Positions 1-7,501 of a stretch of DNA of 64,000 nt are shown here, piece by piece. The translations under genes were made by a program, and so were the position numbers. The DNA comes from UMGS1649 sp045611765. Its GTDB lineage: Bacteria; Bacillota; Clostridia; TANB77; CAG-465. How positions within the stretch are numbered: position 1 is the first letter of the stretch; each line of letters begins with the position of its first letter. The notes under the pieces were generated by a model. The model saw nothing but the letters and a program-made list of their open reading frames with translations. It did not search any database and was not told the DNA's origin. The stretch covers positions 1 to 64,000 of the forward strand of contig JAZKXT010000012.1 of the NCBI GenBank assembly GCA_045611765.1. The letters run 5' to 3'.

Positions 1-510
1 CCAGTAGGATTTAAAGCAGATATAACTGTAAGTGGAAGTGGAAATGTAAGAGAAGTTGTATTCAAAAACATAACAGAAACAACAACAGATGCAAATAAAT
101 ACTTTACATTAGCAGCAGGAGTAGCTAAGGATGCGGCGGGAAATGCAAGTGTTAAGAAAACATCACCGGCATTTAAAGTGATGGAACCAGCAGATACAAG
201 CAAACCAGCAATAACAATAAGTGCAGCAACTCCAGGCGCAATATATGAAGGCGAAACAGTAAAATATACAATAACAGCAAACGACAACGTAAAAGTAACA
301 AGCTTTAATATAACAACAGGGGATATACAACCAGTAGGATTTAAAGCAGATATAACTGTAAGTGGAAGTGGAAATGTAAGAGAAGTTGTATTCAAAAACA
401 TAACAGAAACAACAACAGATGCAAATAAATACTTTACATTAGCAGCAGGAGTAGCAAAAGATGCAGCGGGGAATGCAAGTGTTAAGAAAACATCACCAGC
501 ATTTAAAGTG
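1..510 (+). repeat. 330-bp tandem repeat inside the SLH gene
   Basis: Bases 1-180 recur at 331-510 with only about six substitutions, giving a 330-bp (110-codon) period. The third Ig-like unit (about 529-870) is strongly diverged. The near-identity points to recent duplication or gene conversion; further copies may lie upstream of the window. Confidence 0.9.
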
Positions 511-2061
511 ATGGAAAAAGTAGTAGTACCAGAAATAAAAGATACTATAGCTCCTATTGTACAAATAGGTTCAGCAACACCTAAATCTGTATATGCAGGC
601 GGAACAGTAAGATATAACGTAACATTTACTGATGATGTTAAAGTAACAGCAGTAAGCTTGACTGCAGACAAAGTAGAATTAGTTGGTTTTACAGCAGACA
701 TATCTATAAAAGTTAATGGATTAAAATCAGCAGAAATAACTCTTAAAAATATTAAGGGAAAGGCAGGAGTAAACAAATATATAAAAATTACTTCTGGGGT
801 AGCTTTAGATGAACCTGGAAACAGATCGGCGCAAGCCATATCTCCTAAATTTAGCATAATAGAAAAAACTATAATAAAACCAACAACAACTAAATATACT
901 TTAAATTGTATTGATGACCTATCTCTACTAGGAGATATAAACAAAGAAATAACATATTTTGCTTCATGGTTAAGAGCTGAAAAATATACGGCATCATTTG
1001 TACAAGAAAACAACTATGTTGCCGAAGATGAAACTATGACGTATATGGTTGAGTATTATAACGGAAGCACAGCTCCAGCTCCTGACGTTACATTTGATTT
1101 AACAATACCATATAAAGTTGTTGTTGAAGAAATAAATGGAAATGGTAAGATAGTAAAACAAACAGAAAATGAAACTGTAATTAGATGGAATGCAGGTACT
1201 GTTCCAAGTTATTATGCTTCTCAAGGAAGGGGCTACTGTAGATTATATGTAAGAGTAAGATTCTTAGAGAATGAGTCTCTAGAAAAGAGCAACAATATCT
1301 CTGAAACTTTCTACGCAACACTAAAAACAACAGCAGATGGCAATCATTCATATTCATATATGAGACAATTGTTTATAGATAAAACTGAAGGAAAAACAGG
1401 AACATATAAACGTTATTTAACAACAGTGGATACAAACAACCAAGTTAGACCTAATGATGAAATAACAAGAGCAGAATTTGCTAAATTATTAGCAGATTCA
1501 GGGATATTAGACGTGAAAGTAGGAAGCAAAGATTATAAAACATTTAGAGACCACGAAGCTATACCAGCTTACGCAAGAGATGCAGTATCGGCTTTAACAA
1601 AAACTAATATAATTCAAGCTTTCCCAGATGGTGAATTTAAACCTAACCATCCAATACTTATGGAAGATGCAATGCAAATGCTAGCTCAAGCAGCAACATA
1701 TATATCAGAACAGAAATTAACAGTATACAAACCAGTATTCTTATACACTGAGGCGTTAAAAGGAAGAGATAATAAAGTATCTGAAAAGAAAGATTATATA
1801 ATGGAATTAATGAGACAGAATGTTGTAGTTAAATACGAATCTAATCCAGATACATATGCTTTGAGAAAAGATATTGTTGCAATGGTAAATAGCCTGACAT
1901 TTAGAGGACCTTATGTAGAAACATTACCAGAAAATACATTAAAATTTGCAGATATACGTGATGATAGTGTATTCTTCTATAATATAGTTGGAGCATCTAA
2001 TTCATATAAATATACATATGATTATAGATTGTGGCAACAAATAGTAGAAATCGTTAAATAG
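1..2061 (+). CDS. S-layer homology (SLH) surface protein, 5' end outside window
   Basis: The frame is open from base 1, so the gene begins upstream of the window; 686 residues are visible. The N-terminal visible part (to about base 870) is made of Ig-like repeats of about 110 residues. A middle region (about 890-1380) resembles DUF11-type beta-sandwich domains (MTYMVEYYNGS...LTIPYKV). The C-terminal part carries SLH-like motifs: ITRAEFAKLLA near 1460, FPDGEFKPNHPI near 1620, and a weaker one near 1860. SLH domains bind pyruvylated secondary wall polymer, so the protein probably sits on the cell surface with the repeats acting as stalk or adhesin. The ligand is unknown. A terminator follows directly. 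Confidence 0.85.
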   Translation, partial: PVGFKADITVSGSGNVREVVFKNITETTTDANKYFTLAAGVAKDAAGNASVKKTSPAFKVMEPADTSKPAITISAATPGAIYEGETVKYTITANDNVKVTSFNITTGDIQPVGFKADITVSGSGNVREVVFKNITETTTDANKYFTLAAGVAKDAAGNASVKKTSPAFKVMEKVVVPEIKDTIAPIVQIGSATPKSVYAGGTVRYNVTFTDDVKVTAVSLTADKVELVGFTADISIKVNGLKSAEITLKNIKGKAGVNKYIKITSGVALDEPGNRSAQAISPKFSIIEKTIIKPTTTKYTLNCIDDLSLLGDINKEITYFASWLRAEKYTASFVQENNYVAEDETMTYMVEYYNGSTAPAPDVTFDLTIPYKVVVEEINGNGKIVKQTENETVIRWNAGTVPSYYASQGRGYCRLYVRVRFLENESLEKSNNISETFYATLKTTADGNHSYSYMRQLFIDKTEGKTGTYKRYLTTVDTNNQVRPNDEITRAEFAKLLADSGILDVKVGSKDYKTFRDHEAIPAYARDAVSALTKTNIIQAFPDGEFKPNHPILMEDAMQMLAQAATYISEQKLTVYKPVFLYTEALKGRDNKVSEKKDYIMELMRQNVVVKYESNPDTYALRKDIVAMVNSLTFRGPYVETLPENTLKFADIRDDSVFFYNIVGASNSYKYTYDYRLWQQIVEIVK

Positions 2062-2084
2062 TTTCTAAAATATTACAATAACGT

Positions 2085-2122
2085 AAAGAAGTCGACATAT
2101 TATTATGTTGACTTCTTTGTTG
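2085..2122 (+). terminator. Rho-independent terminator of the SLH gene
   Basis: Inverted repeat AAAGAAGTC...GACTTCTTT with ACATA/TATGT inner pairs, 24 bases after the stop codon. Its descending arm also contains the -35 box of the next gene. Confidence 0.75.
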
Positions 2123-2136
2123 AAATATGGTATAAT
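2108..2136 (+). promoter_or_regulatory. Promoter of the 2225 gene
   Basis: TTGACT (2108-2113), 17-bp spacer, TATAAT (2131-2136). The leader of about 80 bases contains a small hairpin CAGGGC-GATT-GTCCTG near 2160 and the SD AAGGAG before ATG 2225. Confidence 0.7.
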
Positions 2137-2224
2137 ATTGTTGGTAGATACTGAAATTCCAGGGCGATTGTCCTGTAAAAATATATAAAAAACAATTTTT
2201 TTTATAAAAAGGAGAAGTATTATT

Positions 2225-4117
2225 ATGAAATTGAAAACTTGGGTTATTTGCGTCTTAAACGTCGTCGCATTGGCGTGCGTTGTGCTATCTCTCTGTTTCT
2301 TTCCTTGGATTTCCGTACTCCCTGTATTGGGCGTCATTGTGACGGCTGCTGTTCTTGTGAAGAGAAGAGGTGTTTGGAAGCCGCGGAGCATAGGATTCAC
2401 TTGCGCTAAATCCCTCAGTTGGTTGACAGCCGTCCTTATGCTTGGATTAACCATTTTTGTGGGTATTATCTTTAAGTGGTGGTTCTTTATTCCGTTGGCA
2501 CTTTTCTTTGGTGCTTGCATCTGGCTTGTTCTGAGCGCGTTCCCTAAACTTGCAAGCGAACTGGTTAAGTCTATTATTAACCTTTTAGTTGTTCTTATCA
2601 TTGTGTGTTTCGCTCTGCTTGCAGTGTTTGGCATGACAAATGATTTGGGCGTTTGTTGGACTGATGGTTTGGGCTCGTTAAGGGTACAGGACCTTATTGT
2701 CGAAGGCGACTTGAAGGTTGAAGGCAATGTGGATGTTGAGCAGGGCGACGTTAATGTCAACGAAGGCGATGTCAATGTAGACAAGGGCGACGTCAATGTC
2801 AACGAAGGCGATGTCAATGTAGACAAGGGCGATATCAATGTCAACGAAGGTGACGTCAATGTAGACAAGGGCGATATCAATGTCAACGAAGGCGATATCA
2901 ACGTAGACAAGGGCGATATCAATGTCAACGAAGGTAACATCAACACAGAACCGCCTCATGTACACTCTTATAGTGCAAAGGTAGTGAATCCTACTTGTAC
3001 CGAAGTTGGTTATACTTTGTATACTTGCGAATGTGGTCATAGTTACAAAGCAAATGAAAAGCCAGCAACAGGTCATAACTATACTACAAAAGTGGTAGAG
3101 CCTACTTGCACCGAAGCTGGTTATACCATGTACACATGCAAGTGCGGTCATAGTTACAAGACTGATGTGAAGGCAACAGGCCATAGCTATACTACTAAGG
3201 TGGTAAATCCTACTTGTACTGAAGCTGGTTATACACTGTATACTTGTAAGTGTGGTCATAGCTACAAGGCTGATGAAAAAGCTGCAACAGGTCACAGCTA
3301 TACTACTAAGGTTGTAGAACCTACCTGCACCGAAGCTGGTTATACCATGTACACATGCAAGTGCGGCCATAGCTACAAGACTGATGCGAAGGCAACAGGC
3401 CATAGCTATACTACTAAGGTTGTAAATCCTACTTGTACCGAAGCTGGCTATACGTTGTATACATGTAAGTGTGGTCACAGCTACAAGGCTGATGAAAAAG
3501 CTGCAACTGGTCACAGCTATACTACGAAGGTTGTGAATCCCACCTGCACAGAAGCTGGTTATACCCTGTATACTTGTAAGTGCGGTCATAGCTATAAGAC
3601 GGATGTGAAGGCAACAGGCCATAGCTATACTACGAAGGTTGTGAATCCTACCTGCACAGAAGGCGGTTATACCTTGTATACTTGCAAGTGTGGTCACAGC
3701 TACAAGGCTGATGAAAAAGCTGCAACTGGTCATAAGTATGTTGAAAAAGTGGTAGCATCCACAACTACTGCAAAGGGTTATACTGAACATACTTGTTCTG
3801 TATGTGGTGATTCTTATAAGGATAACTATACTGCAGTTCTGGTTCCCAGTATTTCCGTTCCCACTGACTACATGGTCAAGGGTGATACAGTAATTGTTAT
3901 TCTTAAGAATGCGAAAGCTGCAGATGTAGAAATCAAGTATGCAGACCCCAATACTGGTGACTGGGTATATGGTGGAGCTACTCTCAAGGATTTGGGCGAT
4001 GGGCGGTATCGGTTGATGGTTGATGAAGAACTGTGGACCATGTCTGTTGACCTGACTTTGGCTCTCAAGGGCGACAGAAATTACCATATGATTACATTGG
4101 AACCTTATTTCGATTAA
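2225..4117 (+). CDS. Membrane protein with GD(V/I)NV heptads and cysteine-rich repeats
   Basis: A 630-residue protein starting at ATG 2225 behind AAAAAGGAG. Residues 1-140 hold about five hydrophobic segments. Residues about 160-240 are a run of ten GD(V/I)NV(N/D)(E/K)-type heptads. Residues about 247-535 are eight 36-37-residue repeats of the form HSYTTKVVNPTCTEAGYT, ending YTCKCGHSYK, each with three Cys and a CGH motif except the last degenerate copy; metal binding is possible but inferred. Similar Cys repeats occur in clostridial surface proteins. The last 90 residues look like a beta domain. Composition is clearly richer in G+C than the neighbours, and the gene has its own promoter and terminator, suggesting foreign origin. 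Function unknown. Confidence 0.85.
   Translation: MKLKTWVICVLNVVALACVVLSLCFFPWISVLPVLGVIVTAAVLVKRRGVWKPRSIGFTCAKSLSWLTAVLMLGLTIFVGIIFKWWFFIPLALFFGACIWLVLSAFPKLASELVKSIINLLVVLIIVCFALLAVFGMTNDLGVCWTDGLGSLRVQDLIVEGDLKVEGNVDVEQGDVNVNEGDVNVDKGDVNVNEGDVNVDKGDINVNEGDVNVDKGDINVNEGDINVDKGDINVNEGNINTEPPHVHSYSAKVVNPTCTEVGYTLYTCECGHSYKANEKPATGHNYTTKVVEPTCTEAGYTMYTCKCGHSYKTDVKATGHSYTTKVVNPTCTEAGYTLYTCKCGHSYKADEKAATGHSYTTKVVEPTCTEAGYTMYTCKCGHSYKTDAKATGHSYTTKVVNPTCTEAGYTLYTCKCGHSYKADEKAATGHSYTTKVVNPTCTEAGYTLYTCKCGHSYKTDVKATGHSYTTKVVNPTCTEGGYTLYTCKCGHSYKADEKAATGHKYVEKVVASTTTAKGYTEHTCSVCGDSYKDNYTAVLVPSISVPTDYMVKGDTVIVILKNAKAADVEIKYADPNTGDWVYGGATLKDLGDGRYRLMVDEELWTMSVDLTLALKGDRNYHMITLEPYFD
2747..2944 (+). repeat. 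21-bp tandem repeats encoding GD(V/I)NV heptads
   Basis: About ten 21-bp units alternate between two types encoding GDVNVNE and GDVNVDK, with GTC/ATC (V/I) variation. In frame throughout, so protein-coding rather than CRISPR-like. Confidence 0.9.
2963..3837 (+). repeat. Eight 108/111-bp repeats encoding Cys-rich modules
   Basis: Units alternate between 36 and 37 codons, so the higher-order period is about 219 bp. Seven are close to each other; the eighth (from about 3730) is diverged and lacks the first Cys. Confidence 0.9.
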
Positions 4118-4126
4118 TGTATGGTG

Positions 4127-4157
4127 CCTCCCGATCTATTAGATCGGGAGGGTTTTT
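4127..4157 (+). terminator. Terminator of the 2225 gene
   Basis: Perfect stem CCTCCCGATCT / AGATCGGGAGG with a 3-base loop, followed by GTTTTTA. Confidence 0.9.
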
Positions 4158-4250
4158 ACGCCTTTTTTCGCCTTTCTTTTTAAAACTTGCTAATAAATTT
4201 CGACAATATATATAACATATATTTGTTATACTTTTAGCGAGGTGGTAAAC

Positions 4251-4556
4251 ATGAAACATACATATGAACAAGAGAGAAAGAAACTAAAAATTGAATTAGA
4301 TGAAGATATAGATATGGAGAGTTGCAGATCTTTGAGAAACATAGTAGATGGATATATAATGAGGTATAGCCCTAGTGTTTGTGAGTTAGACATGTCGCAG
4401 GTTAAGTTTATGGATAGTTCTGGCTTGGGCTTTATAATGGGAAGAAGTAATCTAGCAAAAATGTTGGATTGCAATTTAATTGTGACAAATCCGGATAATA
4501 ACATAAGAAAATTATTGGAAATGTACAAGATAGAAAACGGAATAAAGGTGATGTAG
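4251..4556 (+). CDS. spoIIAA: SpoIIAA, anti-sigma F factor antagonist (STAS domain)
   Basis: A 101-residue STAS protein. The phospho-acceptor motif MDSSGLGFIMGR (serine near residue 60) is typical of SpoIIAA. In the forespore, unphosphorylated SpoIIAA binds SpoIIAB and frees sigma F. ATG 4251 is preferred over GTG 4242, which lies inside the SD GAGGTGG. spoIIAB follows after one base, the usual order, which separates it from a stress RsbV. I see no convincing promoter of any class upstream. Confidence 0.9.
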   Translation: MKHTYEQERKKLKIELDEDIDMESCRSLRNIVDGYIMRYSPSVCELDMSQVKFMDSSGLGFIMGRSNLAKMLDCNLIVTNPDNNIRKLLEMYKIENGIKVM

Positions 4557-4557
4557 T

Positions 4558-5001
4558 ATGTTAAACAAGGCAAGTATAAAAATAGAAGCGAAATTAGAGA
4601 ACGTGAGCATGGTAAGAGTTATGGTGGCGTCTTTTTTAAGTAGAACTAACATCACTCTAGATGAGCTTTCAGATATTAAAACTGCTGTTTCTGAGGCAGT
4701 AACTAATAGCATAGAACACGGCTATAATTTAGAAAACACAGGAGATGTTGAAATTATAATAAAATTAGGTAAGCTAGATGATATGACTTACTTTTGGGTG
4801 CAAGTAATAGATGAAGGTGCTGGAATAGAGAGCATTGAGCTTGCAACAACTCCGACCTATACTACAAAACCGGAATTAGAACATGCGGGAATGGGATTTA
4901 CAATTATGGAAACGTTTATGGACGAGGTTGTCATTGATTCTAAATTAAATGAAGGCACGTCTGTTATAATGACAAAAAAATTAAAGACAATAAAGTCTTA
5001 G
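4558..5001 (+). CDS. spoIIAB: SpoIIAB, anti-sigma F factor / SpoIIAA kinase
   Basis: A 147-residue GHKL-type ATPase. The N box SEAVTNSIEHGY, the G1 box DEGAGI, and the signature TTKPELEHAGMGFTIMETFM match SpoIIAB very closely. It holds sigma F inactive before septation and phosphorylates SpoIIAA. It starts one base after spoIIAA, so the two are co-transcribed. The third gene of the classical operon, sigF, is not present downstream. Confidence 0.92.
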   Translation: MLNKASIKIEAKLENVSMVRVMVASFLSRTNITLDELSDIKTAVSEAVTNSIEHGYNLENTGDVEIIIKLGKLDDMTYFWVQVIDEGAGIESIELATTPTYTTKPELEHAGMGFTIMETFMDEVVIDSKLNEGTSVIMTKKLKTIKS

Positions 5002-5010
5002 GGGGAATAT

Positions 5011-5289
5011 ATGGAACAAATTGAATGTTTGTATGATAGATATATACAGGATTTCAGATGTAAATATTATATGACTAAAACTACAAGAAAGTATATAGAT
5101 GATAACGATACAGTAAATAGTTTTGGGGTTAAAATAGACAAATTAAGTAGTTCGGGAAAATTAATTTCTAGTGCGAGTGTTAATAATGTTGGAATAAACG
5201 AAAGTGATGTGAGATCATTTATAAAAACATTAAATGATGGTTTAGTAACTCCAATTACATTAAAAGATATAGTAAATGATAGGCAGTAG
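5011..5289 (+). CDS. DUF6514-like protein in the sigF position
   Basis: A 92-residue protein behind the SD GGGGG, ten bases after spoIIAB, so probably the third gene of the operon. The pattern FGVKIDKLSSSG, then a region ending VTPITLKDIVND, resembles the DUF6514 family of small clostridial proteins (VSPIHLxDII-type ending). No sigma-factor helices are present. It could be a sporulation regulator, but only its position supports that. A perfect inverted repeat follows. Confidence 0.6.
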   Translation: MEQIECLYDRYIQDFRCKYYMTKTTRKYIDDNDTVNSFGVKIDKLSSSGKLISSASVNNVGINESDVRSFIKTLNDGLVTPITLKDIVNDRQ

Positions 5290-5300
5290 ACTCTCCTTTG

Positions 5301-5353
5301 TTGCAAAAATACTCATATAATGGTATTATATATACTATAATATGAGTATTTTT
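5301..5353 (+). promoter_or_regulatory. Overlapping terminator hairpin and promoter before the RluD-family gene
   Basis: A perfect 14-bp inverted repeat (5305-5318 with 5340-5353) ends in TTTTT and could terminate the spoIIA operon. A promoter TTGCAA (5301-5306), 17-bp spacer, TATTAT (5324-5329) overlaps the left arm, with its -10 box in the 21-base loop. The SD GGAGGT starts five bases after the right arm. Confidence 0.6.
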
Positions 5354-5367
5354 ATATGGAGGTCACC

Positions 5368-6288
5368 TTGGAATATATAATAGATGAAAAATATGTTGGA
5401 CAAAGAATAGATAAAGTATTAAGTGATTTAAATAATGAATATACGCGTTCTTATGTTCAAAAAATGTTAGTGGATGGTAATATAACCGTAAATGGTAATA
5501 TAGTGAAAGCATCATATAAAGTGAAAATGGAAGATGAAATTTTTGTAGATGAAATTGAAACTACAGAAATTGATGTTGTAGCAGAAGATATAAAATTAGA
5601 TGTGGTTTATGAGGATAACGATGTTATAGTAGTAAACAAACAAAAGGGAATGGTGGTTCATCCTGGAAATGGAAACTATACGGGCACGCTTGTTAATGCT
5701 TTGATGTATAGCCATAAAGATGAGCTGTCTGCAATAAATGGTGTTATAAGGCCTGGAATTGTTCATAGAATAGATAAAGACACGAGTGGTATACTTGTAG
5801 TCGCAAAAAACGACAAATCTCATAAAATACTGGCTGACGACTTTAAGGTACATAATATAACGAGAAAATATATAGCTATTGTTAGAGGTGTTGTTGAAAA
5901 GGATAATATAAAAATAGACTTGCCTATAGGTAGAGATGAAAATGATAGAATAAAGATGACGGTTACAGAAAAGAATTCTAGAAACGCAGTAACATATATT
6001 AAAGTATTAGAAAGATTTTATAAGTCAAATTATACGTTGGTAGAGGCTACGTTAGAAACAGGTAGAACACACCAAATAAGGGTACATATGTCATACATAG
6101 GACATCCTCTTATGGGCGATGAAGTGTATAGTAAAGGAAAGAATGAGTTTGGCATATCTGGACAAATGCTACATGCAAAAGTATTAGGATTTAATCATCC
6201 AATGAAAAAAGAGTATATGGAGTTTACTAAGGAAGAACCAAAAGAGTTTAAAGAGTTACTGGAGGCATTAAGAAACAAAGAAAAATAG
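5368..6288 (+). CDS. rluD: RluA/RluD-family 23S rRNA pseudouridine synthase
   Basis: A 306-residue cytoplasmic enzyme that isomerises uridine to pseudouridine in RNA. An N-terminal S4 RNA-binding domain (about residues 10-60) is followed by the catalytic motif HRIDKDTSGILVVAKN, whose Asp is the nucleophile, and by GRTHQIRVHM. I chose TTG 5368 because GGAGGT (5358-5363) sits four bases upstream; the earlier ATG 5356 overlaps that SD. Which RluA/C/D subgroup it belongs to cannot be settled by eye. Confidence 0.88.
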   Translation: MEYIIDEKYVGQRIDKVLSDLNNEYTRSYVQKMLVDGNITVNGNIVKASYKVKMEDEIFVDEIETTEIDVVAEDIKLDVVYEDNDVIVVNKQKGMVVHPGNGNYTGTLVNALMYSHKDELSAINGVIRPGIVHRIDKDTSGILVVAKNDKSHKILADDFKVHNITRKYIAIVRGVVEKDNIKIDLPIGRDENDRIKMTVTEKNSRNAVTYIKVLERFYKSNYTLVEATLETGRTHQIRVHMSYIGHPLMGDEVYSKGKNEFGISGQMLHAKVLGFNHPMKKEYMEFTKEEPKEFKELLEALRNKEK

Positions 6289-6379
6289 GAGCAAACGCTA
6301 AACGTCTGCTCACAATCTATATTTAACATAAGCTTATGGATAATATAGTATATGCAAGATTGAAAAGGTGGTGAGTTTT

Positions 6380-7075
6380 GTGGAAGAAATTCGTATAAAT
6401 AAATATATTGCTAGTTGTGGCATGTGCTCTAGAAGAAACGCAGAAGAGCTTATATTGGACGGCAGAGTAAAAATAAATAGGCAAGTTGTAACTGAACTCG
6501 GAGTAAAGGTAAAGTACGGAGACGTTGTTGAGGTTGATGGTAAAAAAATATCTTTAGAACAAGAAAAAGTATATATAATGTTAAATAAGCCAAGGGGTTA
6601 TGTAACGACATCCAAAGAACAATTTGGTAGACCTTCTGTATTAGATTTGTTGGATGTGCCACAAAGAGTATTTGCGGTTGGAAGACTAGATATGGATTCT
6701 GAAGGACTGCTATTACTTACAAATGATGGAGATTTGGCAAATAGGATAATTCATCCAACAAAACATATTGCTAAAACATATGAGGTAGTTCTAAAGAGAG
6801 AAATATCTAGTGAAAATATAGAAAACTTAAAGCAAGGTGTAGATATTGGCGGATATATTACAAGACCAGCTATTGTAGAAAAGGTGGATAATAAAAACAT
6901 AATAATTACAATATATGAAGGCAAAAACAGGCAAGTTAGAAAAATGTGTGAGGCAGTAGGAAATAAAGTTGTTAACTTAAAAAGAATAGCAATAGGTAAT
7001 TTAATGTTAGGCAGATTAAAAATCGGCGAGTATAAACACCTTGCAAAATTGGAAATAAGAAAGATTTTTGAGTAA
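6380..7075 (+). CDS. RsuA/RluB/E/F-family rRNA pseudouridine synthase
   Basis: A 231-residue protein with an N-terminal S4 domain (RINKYIASCGMCSRRNAEELI region) and the RsuA-family catalytic motif GRLDMDSEGLLLLTNDG, plus the late motif GKNRQVRKMCEAVG. It modifies one uridine in 16S or 23S rRNA. GTG 6380 follows AAAGGTGG at a good distance and is preferred over GTG 6368. Second pseudouridine synthase in a row, but of a different family from its neighbour. It converges on rpsU and shares its terminator. Confidence 0.88.
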   Translation: MEEIRINKYIASCGMCSRRNAEELILDGRVKINRQVVTELGVKVKYGDVVEVDGKKISLEQEKVYIMLNKPRGYVTTSKEQFGRPSVLDLLDVPQRVFAVGRLDMDSEGLLLLTNDGDLANRIIHPTKHIAKTYEVVLKREISSENIENLKQGVDIGGYITRPAIVEKVDNKNIIITIYEGKNRQVRKMCEAVGNKVVNLKRIAIGNLMLGRLKIGEYKHLAKLEIRKIFE

Positions 7076-7082
7076 AAACAAA

Positions 7083-7108
7083 ACAGCCCTTTTGGGCTGT
7101 ATATTTTT
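7083..7108. terminator. Bidirectional terminator between the RsuA-family gene and rpsU
   Basis: Perfect stem ACAGCCC/GGGCTGT with a TTTT loop, flanked by ATATTTTT on the plus side and by A-rich sequence that gives U-rich RNA on the minus side. Confidence 0.85.
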
Positions 7109-7280
7109 AATGTTTTCTTTTCCTTGCGGCTTCAGATTTCTTTTTTCTCTTTACGCTTGGTTTTTCATAATGTTCTCTTTTCTTTATTTCAGCAAGAACA
7201 CCAGACTTAGCGCATTGTCTCTTGAAACGTTGAAGAGCGTTATCTAAAGTCTCGTTTTCTTTTACTTTTATTCCTGGCAT
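7107..7280 (-). CDS. rpsU: 30S ribosomal protein S21
   Basis: A 57-residue protein, MPGIKVKENETLDNAL..., with a central FKRQCAKSG segment and an Arg/Lys-rich C-terminus (KPSVKRKKKSEAARKRKH), exactly as in S21 of Firmicutes. S21 binds the 30S platform near the anti-SD end of 16S rRNA. Start codon ATG at 7280 lies behind a strong GGGGAGGG. It is monocistronic, divergent from the S41 protease and convergent with the pseudouridine synthase. Confidence 0.95.
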   Translation of the reverse strand: MPGIKVKENETLDNALQRFKRQCAKSGVLAEIKKREHYEKPSVKRKKKSEAARKRKH

Positions 7281-7339
7281 TTATATTCCCTCCCCTCAGT
7301 GGGAAATACAATTATTCGTATTTCTAAATTACTTATAAA

Positions 7340-7368
7340 ATTATACTACAGAAGCTTGTACAAGTCAA
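7340..7368 (-). promoter_or_regulatory. Promoter of rpsU
   Basis: On the minus strand TTGACT (7368-7363), 17-bp spacer, TATAAT (7345-7340), about 60 bases before the start codon. Confidence 0.75.
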
Positions 7369-7501
7369 GGGGTTAGAAGTATCTTTTAAAATTAGGAGGG
7401 GATTTGTACGTTCTAATTGTGTAAAATAAGATAAAAAACAGTCGAATTAATTGACTAAATGGCACTCGTGTAGTAATATTAATAGATGGAGAGTGGGTAG
7501 T

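Noticed and set aside
2747..2944. Regular 21-bp repeats as a possible CRISPR array
   Set aside because: No spacers; the repeats are contiguous, in frame and encode heptads.
2065..4087. Long minus-strand frames (293 and 469 codons) opposite the repeat-rich gene
   Set aside because: They are mirror images of the in-frame 21-bp and 108/111-bp repeats, have no SD, and give low-complexity products; the plus-strand gene explains them.
4258..5001. The STAS/kinase pair as stress RsbV/RsbW
   Set aside because: The TTKPELEHAGMGFTIMETFM stretch is specific for SpoIIAB.
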